A stretch of DNA of 64,000 nt from NCBI GenBank assembly GCA_013368375.1, contig JAACJP010000004.1:930001-994000 (forward strand). The letters are read 5' to 3'. Below, piece after piece: positions 58,978 to 64,000 of the stretch. The position numbers and the translations under genes were made by a program. Positions within the stretch are counted from its first letter, which is position 1. The number at the start of each line of letters is the position of its first letter. This stretch comes from Tricholomella constricta. Its lineage: Eukaryota; Basidiomycota; Agaricomycetes; Agaricales; Lyophyllaceae. Below the pieces are notes generated by a model that was not told where the DNA came from, did not search any database, and saw only the letters and a list, made by a program, of their open reading frames with translations.

Positions 58978-60826
58978 GATCAATACGCCGTGTGGTTGTT
59001 CGAAGTCAAAGCTTGAGGATTAGAATGTCCAAAAGTTGTGATCTTTGAAGCTACTGTTGTTGTGGGACACTTCAGACACCTCACGCCATCGAATCCGATA
59101 ACGATGATATAAAAAGTTCTCATTCTTTCAGAAATTCGAGAAACTCGGTACGAAATCATAGAAGAGTTGTTTCATTGCATCGCATGATAACGCAGAAATC
59201 GTACTACAATGGAACGTTGTAGATGAGCAATCGAAACGGGGGGTCGTGGATAGGTAGATAGGTAAAAGCAGATTCAGAAGGTAGCTAATGACGGTGACCG
59301 CTCGTTTGTGCATGTGGACACGGACACGGTGATGAAGGCTCCACAGAATCGCGGCAGTCGGAAGCATCAGGTTGGGGCATAGGGGGCATATCGAAACGTA
59401 AAGACATGTGGCCTGTGGATGCGGAGGAACAGTACCCAAAGGGAACCGACTGGCGGTAACGTCTGGGGAGCATCAAGCTTCTTGTCAACAATTCCGTCGT
59501 CGCCAATCAAGCAAAGCAGCTCCTAAACCACGGACGCAAAACCGAAGCGGCCAAACTCAGCGCAATCAAGTCAGGACGATGGACTAGCCGTGTCGTGAGT
59601 GAAGAGGCGAGGGCGGGAAGTCGGATAATGCGATGGGCATGGAGGTGTTGTTGCGAGACGGGGAGGAGGGAGTTGAGGGTTATCCACAAACCAGAGGACC
59701 GTGAGTCATTTCGTCATGAAGTCCGCCCTCGCCGCACCAATCCACATCTTCCTCAGCCGACGGAGTCTGTTGGGCTCTCATCATGCGCTCGTCTAGACAT
59801 GCAATGTCCAGAACGATAGAGGCCACGCTCGGCTAGGGATCGCCGAGAACGTCGTCGGAAAAGAGAAGGAAAATACAGCGGAAGCGGGAGCGTGTTAAAA
59901 AGCAATGGTCAGGGCGGGATGCATGAATAGATGAGGTGGTCGTGAGGATGGCGCTGATCAGGCGCCAAGCCGTGACAGTCGGATGGAGGGTGAGGAGCGC
60001 GATGATGTTGGCAATGAGATGGTACAGAATAAATCCTTGATATCAATAAAAAAGTGCAGTGCGTGTTGACGATGGCGCCGATGGCCTCATCGTTGGTCGT
60101 CAGCTCGAGTCCAGATGGCTAGGGTTGACATCCATGTGTGGGAATGGTTTGCGGGAAAGTAATTGAGGAGTCGAAACAAGAGAGTACGATGCCGGTGTAT
60201 CGGCACAGGCGAGGCACGGAACCACAATTAAGTGGTCGTCGCCTCAAGCGTGTTGATGGGATGACAGGGACGTGGGAAGCAGGCGGAACAAACGACAGGA
60301 TAAGAAAAAGGGTGGAGGGCAAGAAAGCGCCGATGGACAGGCGAGGTACGCACTCAGCCTCGTTAAGAGGGGAGGTCTGCGCCTCAAGCACTGTCATCGG
60401 TCTTGCGTCGGTGTCGTGTCCGGGGTATGCATCTTTCGTCCGTGGGTCCATCATCGTCGTCGATCTTCTTCGTTATTCCTCCGCTGTCCTACAGCAGGCC
60501 GAGCAGTGAGGTGACCCCAGGTCAGAACCTCATAGCTAACAGGCAAGCCGAAGGAAGCGTGCGGCGCGGCTGCAAAGTACAGTCGGCAAGACCAGGGTGG
60601 ATGGATGGCGTCGCTGACGCAAAAGCCAATGAGTGTCGTCCAAAGTGATAAGGTTCACCAGGCGGGAAGAGGGAAGCGTGATGGATGTGTAATAGATAGA
60701 ATAATGCGAGAGTCCGTGTCATAAATCAAATCAGTGGTCACCTGTCCAGGCAGAGTTTGAATGTACATTCGTCGTTTTGTCGTGGTAGATAGCCCAGCAG
60801 AATACATATTTTGGCGTTGAGGGCAA
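58978..60826. other. 1.85 kb stretch with no recognised gene
   Basis: This lies between two minus-strand genes. It holds the TBCA promoter (near 58980-59100) and the 3' region of the bHLH gene. Frames of up to 123 codons at 60119-60509 overlap each other on both strands and look like chance openings in G/C-rich DNA. I see no repeat family or RNA gene. Confidence 0.45.
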
Positions 60827-61861
60827 TCAGAACGTCGTGGCGACGGCGGTGGGGACGGCGTGCCTTGCTGTGCCGAGCATGAGGGCCTCGTTAACATTGC
60901 GAAGGCGGTGGACTTCCTGTTCGGCAGCCTTGAGTCTCGACTCCAGCTGTTCCCTGACAGTGTCAAGGTAACGGAGGTGGCTGGTGGCTGTTTCATTTGT
61001 GCAATCAGTAAGGGAAACCATATCATGAATTGGTAATGTACATACCGCGATCGAGCAACGAAACTTTACTCGACTTCTGGTTAGACGCGGGAAGGGTATC
61101 CTTGAGGCGTGCGTAACCATCTCGAAGCTCGTCACGGCGGCGTTGCTCGGACTCGATGCGCTGCTTGCGGATCGTCTCGCGGCGCCTGCAAATGATTAGA
61201 GTTGTCAATAAATGTACCATGCCATGTATCGCCCATACTTACGAGTCAGTTCCAACGGACATGCTGGTGGGTTGGAACTCCTCATCCTCATCGTCGCTGT
61301 CGTCATTGCTCCTGCTGGATCTCCTCCTGTGTGCAGCCCTAACGCTGGCGCGGACATTGGGTGCCACGACCGGGTTGAAACGATGCGACCGCGGGACGGT
61401 GGCAGCGTAGGGGATGCTGGCAGCAGGGGGCGAGTGACTGCCGCTGCCACGGCTGCGCCTTCCGGAAGGCATGCCGTCGGAGGAGAGCTCGCCGGCGCTC
61501 AAGGTGTATGAGAGGCTGGGCGGCGAGAGGCTTGCACCATCAGTGGGGGTGTAGGGACGGGCAGGAGACGACGAATAAGTGTATTCGCCAACAGTCGAGG
61601 GAAGGTTAAGACTCGCGAAGCTGAGGGGCGATTCTGACTGCGAGGGCACTGTGAATAAATTATAGATTGGTTAAGCATTATCTCAATGAATGAACTGGAA
61701 AACTTACGACCGATAGAGACTCCATAGGCGGCAGGCGAGGGGGGGTAAGGCTGGAGATAGTCCATGCCGTTGTCCAGGTAGTTGAAATTGGTGTCCAAAG
61801 CATCCATGTAGCTAGAGTTCTTGGAGTGCTCGAAGTCCATGGCGAAGGTAGTGGAGGCCAT
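60827..61861 (-). CDS. bHLH transcription factor
   Basis: Four exons. Exon 1, MASTTFAMDFEHSKNSSYMD to YGVSIG, joins LPSQSESPLSFASLNLPSTV and a Ser/Pro-rich, acidic middle (RSNDDSDDEDEEFQPTSMSV). The last two exons hold the bHLH: SRRETIRKQRIESEQRRRDE, LRDGYARLKDTLPASNQKSS, KVSLLDRATSHLRYLDTVRE, followed by a short leucine-zipper-like helix QLESRLKAAEQEVHRLRNV. The E and R of the basic region (ESEQRRR) predict E-box binding as a dimer. The protein is about 280 aa. The target genes are unknown. The TATA-like TATATAG at 61919-61925 and a purine-rich block at 62040-62100 lie in its upstream region. Confidence 0.85.
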
Positions 61862-63208
61862 TGGGAATGATGCGGATAATGCGAGTAGATGGATGAAATG
61901 AGACGAAATAAGAGGATCTATATAGTGCGGCAGACAAAGGGTAAGTTGTAATTATATTGCGCATTGTATTTAATTGTTGCTCACCGTGGAGGACAACAAC
62001 AAGAACCAGGGCAACTGAGATGAAATAAGGCGGCGGGGAGAAACGAGGAGGGCGGGAGCAGGAGGAGGAGAGGAGGGGGGGTAAGGAGTCAGAAAGCGAG
62101 GAGGAGCTCTATATAGTCAGAGAAAGATCAGTGGCAGGCCGTATCTGGCTCGGATCTGCCTCGAGGCAGGCCTCTCCGGGAATTACTGACATTCGGCGTT
62201 TTCATTCGTCCCTTCTCTTCACACAAATCCTGAAAAATACCTTTTCTTCTAAGCTTCTCACACCTGCCCGCCACACAAGGCGGATTTAGTCTGGTCTAAT
62301 CCTGTGTAGACAAATGTCCTATTCTCCCCGTCCCACAGACCTGCCATCAGTTTTAATTCTCAGTATTCGTCAACTGGGACCCACAGTTCATATGCGCTTC
62401 ATCTCCACCAACTGCTTCAGCTCAGATTCCCCGTCGCCCGAACCCCGGCTTGCTTGGGAATTTAAACAGTTTGTCCAGATTCTTGTTCTTTTCCAAGTAG
62501 GCCTTCGCACCGGTACACCCGTAATCATGCCGTGCATCTGTCACCCCCATTGAGCAGATATCATGATCCGATTTCCGAGGGCGAGTAGGGCTTTTGTTCG
62601 CTGCCCCAAGCGTCTTTGAACCGGGTGTCGTTCGGGGAAATCCTCCATTGATTCCTTCGGAACTGGTTCTGGGCTCGAATGGGAATGTTTGGGTCACAAA
62701 GTTTGTGCCTGATGCCACTCAAGACCGCACGGGCACCTAATCTCTAGACTCAGCACTGCAACGTTTTTTTAATATTCTTAAGTGTCAACCGTTTTCGATT
62801 GCTGTACTTTGCTTGCCCCGATCAGTCGAATGCTGCGACGCGCACCCGTCCTCGACTGGGTAATTGTCCATATGGGCGTGGGGTCTAATGATGGAATGTA
62901 TGACACTCTCTGCGGGAACAACTTATATTCAAAAGGCGCGTGAGCTTCTGGATGACGCGTACGCCTTCCCATACAGTTCGTAGAGTGCGAGTTACACTCC
63001 TGAAGAGTCAATGTATCACATGAACAATGAGGAGAAAGATCATCAAGTAATAAGTCATCGTAAAAGCCAATCGGGTCATCCAATAGCGAGTCATGAGTGT
63101 CGTAACGTACGTGAAAGGGTATCATTAAAAGTGTCCGTATCCGAAGAAAGAGTGAATGCCAGAATAAGGATAAGGGATAATGGCCCCCGGGAGAATAGTA
63201 CAACGCGC
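61862..63208. other. Upstream region of bHLH gene; no gene seen
   Basis: A purine-rich run of GGA and GAG triplets (about 62040-62100) and another TATATAG at 62111-62117 lie here. This suggests a long regulatory region or 5' leader of the bHLH gene. A 98-codon minus frame at 62422-62718 has no motif. The rest to 63208 is the 3' side of the membrane-protein gene. Confidence 0.45.
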
Positions 63209-64000
63209 TTAAGCCTTGTAATATCCTGACCCAAAAGGTAATGTCATTATCTGCAGCGAGTCGGAAAAGGGAACATAGGCACCAACCTCCATGGAATGGT
63301 CCGTGCATATTCGAGTAATGCTCCAGCCGCTTTGAGAATCGCCAGGTCAGGAAATACATGTAGACCTGGTCAAAACATTGTCTATCAGAAACGACACATG
63401 AGTATCAGAGCCAACGAACCTGGCAGACAATGTCCACAAGAAGCGAGACGATGAAGGCGATATTGAGACTCGAAAACCCTGCCACACAGAAGCCGCTGGG
63501 TAAGGATCCCGCACTTTGAACACCTGATGCAGCAGACTCGGTCCAAAGCTGGCCGCCGTTGCTGCATTCCCAGGCTATCTTGTCTTTCCTGCGAACCGGA
63601 GAAAATTGTTAGAAGCGATGTCATAAGTGTGATGACTGAGATAGACGGCAGGATCGGAAACGACGTTGGAACAACTGGATAGAACTTGAATCAGGGAGAG
63701 AGCTGGGACTTACCCGCGCTGTAATTGCACGATCATGATGATAGCTCGAATGGCACAAAGAACGATCACAAAAGGCCAGAGGAACTTTGTCACTCGCGTC
63801 CAAATGTACGATCGCTGTGACGAAGAGAGAGGTCAGCGCTTGGACCGGAGGCCGGGAGGTTGAACCGACGTTGGAGAGAGCGAACATATTTATAACTGCG
63901 CATGAAGCTACACCAAGACCGATTCCGCCGTATATTTGCCTGGGGTCGTATACTCAGCAACAACGGGTTGTGAAGATATTGACGACAGTACCATTCAGGA
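63209..64000 (-). CDS. Multi-pass membrane protein, C-terminal part (window edge)
   Basis: Spliced minus-strand exons give IYGGIGLGVASCAVIN, then RSYIWTRVTKFLWPFVIVLC and AIRAIIMIVQLQRG, then KDKIAWECSNGGQLWTESAA and SGFCVAGFSSLNIAFIVSLL. VDIVCQ, VYMYFLTWRFSKRLEHYSNM and HGPFHGGYYKA complete it. At least three hydrophobic segments are visible. The loop with two cysteines between them is probably extracellular or lumenal. The C-terminus HGPFHGGYYKA is short and polar. I recall similar proteins of unknown function in basidiomycetes but cannot name a family. The N-terminal part lies beyond 64000. The join near 63830 is uncertain. Confidence 0.7.

Noticed and set aside
60119..60509. Overlapping frames of 111 and 123 codons on both strands
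   Set aside because: Open on both strands in G/C-rich DNA with no motif; treated as chance.

Overview
This window looks like chromosomal DNA of a filamentous basidiomycete, most likely an Agaricomycete. Genes are dense and broken by many introns of about 50 to 65 bases with GT-AG ends. The proteins are eukaryotic housekeeping proteins with fungal versions such as HET-C, FAB1, RSM22 and LTV1. I see no prokaryotic operons, tRNA, rRNA, CRISPR array or intact transposon.

Layout. Bases 1-15 kb: an NVJ2-like SMP/PH lipid-transfer protein, a small unknown gene, a large disordered protein of unknown function, exonuclease V (EXO5), a golgin-like coiled-coil protein and a G-protein beta subunit. Bases 15.4-22.6 kb are gene-poor by ordinary ORF reading, but splicing by eye reveals three tiny multi-exon genes (18.65-21.59 kb). 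Each encodes essentially one double-stranded-RNA-binding motif (75-82 aa) and all share an intron position. Bases 22.6-33 kb: the spliceosomal SAD1/USP39 pseudo-protease, three mitochondrial ribosome genes (RSM22, uL1m, mL40) and COP9 signalosome subunit 2. Bases 33.7-48 kb: FAB1/PIKfyve lipid kinase and a TFIID subunit TAF2 that carries three C-terminal bromodomains. Bases 48-58 kb: LTV1 followed by a tandem duplication of a segment of about 3.5 kb that holds the LTV1 tail and most of a het-C gene. This leaves two HET-C genes, the first truncated and carrying a 10-copy 21-bp minisatellite. Bases 57.7-64 kb: Mediator MED11, tubulin cofactor A, a bHLH transcription factor and the C-terminal part of a multi-pass membrane protein.

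Most neighbours are unrelated housekeeping genes in divergent pairs (SAD1/RSM22, TAF2/LTV1) or convergent pairs (EXO5/golgin, RSM22/uL1m, mL40/CSN2, FAB1/TAF2, MED11/TBCA). The parts that stand out are the micro-dsRBM cluster, the het-C/LTV1 duplication and the TAF2-bromodomain fusion. All gene models were spliced by eye. Start codons and small exons are the least certain parts.
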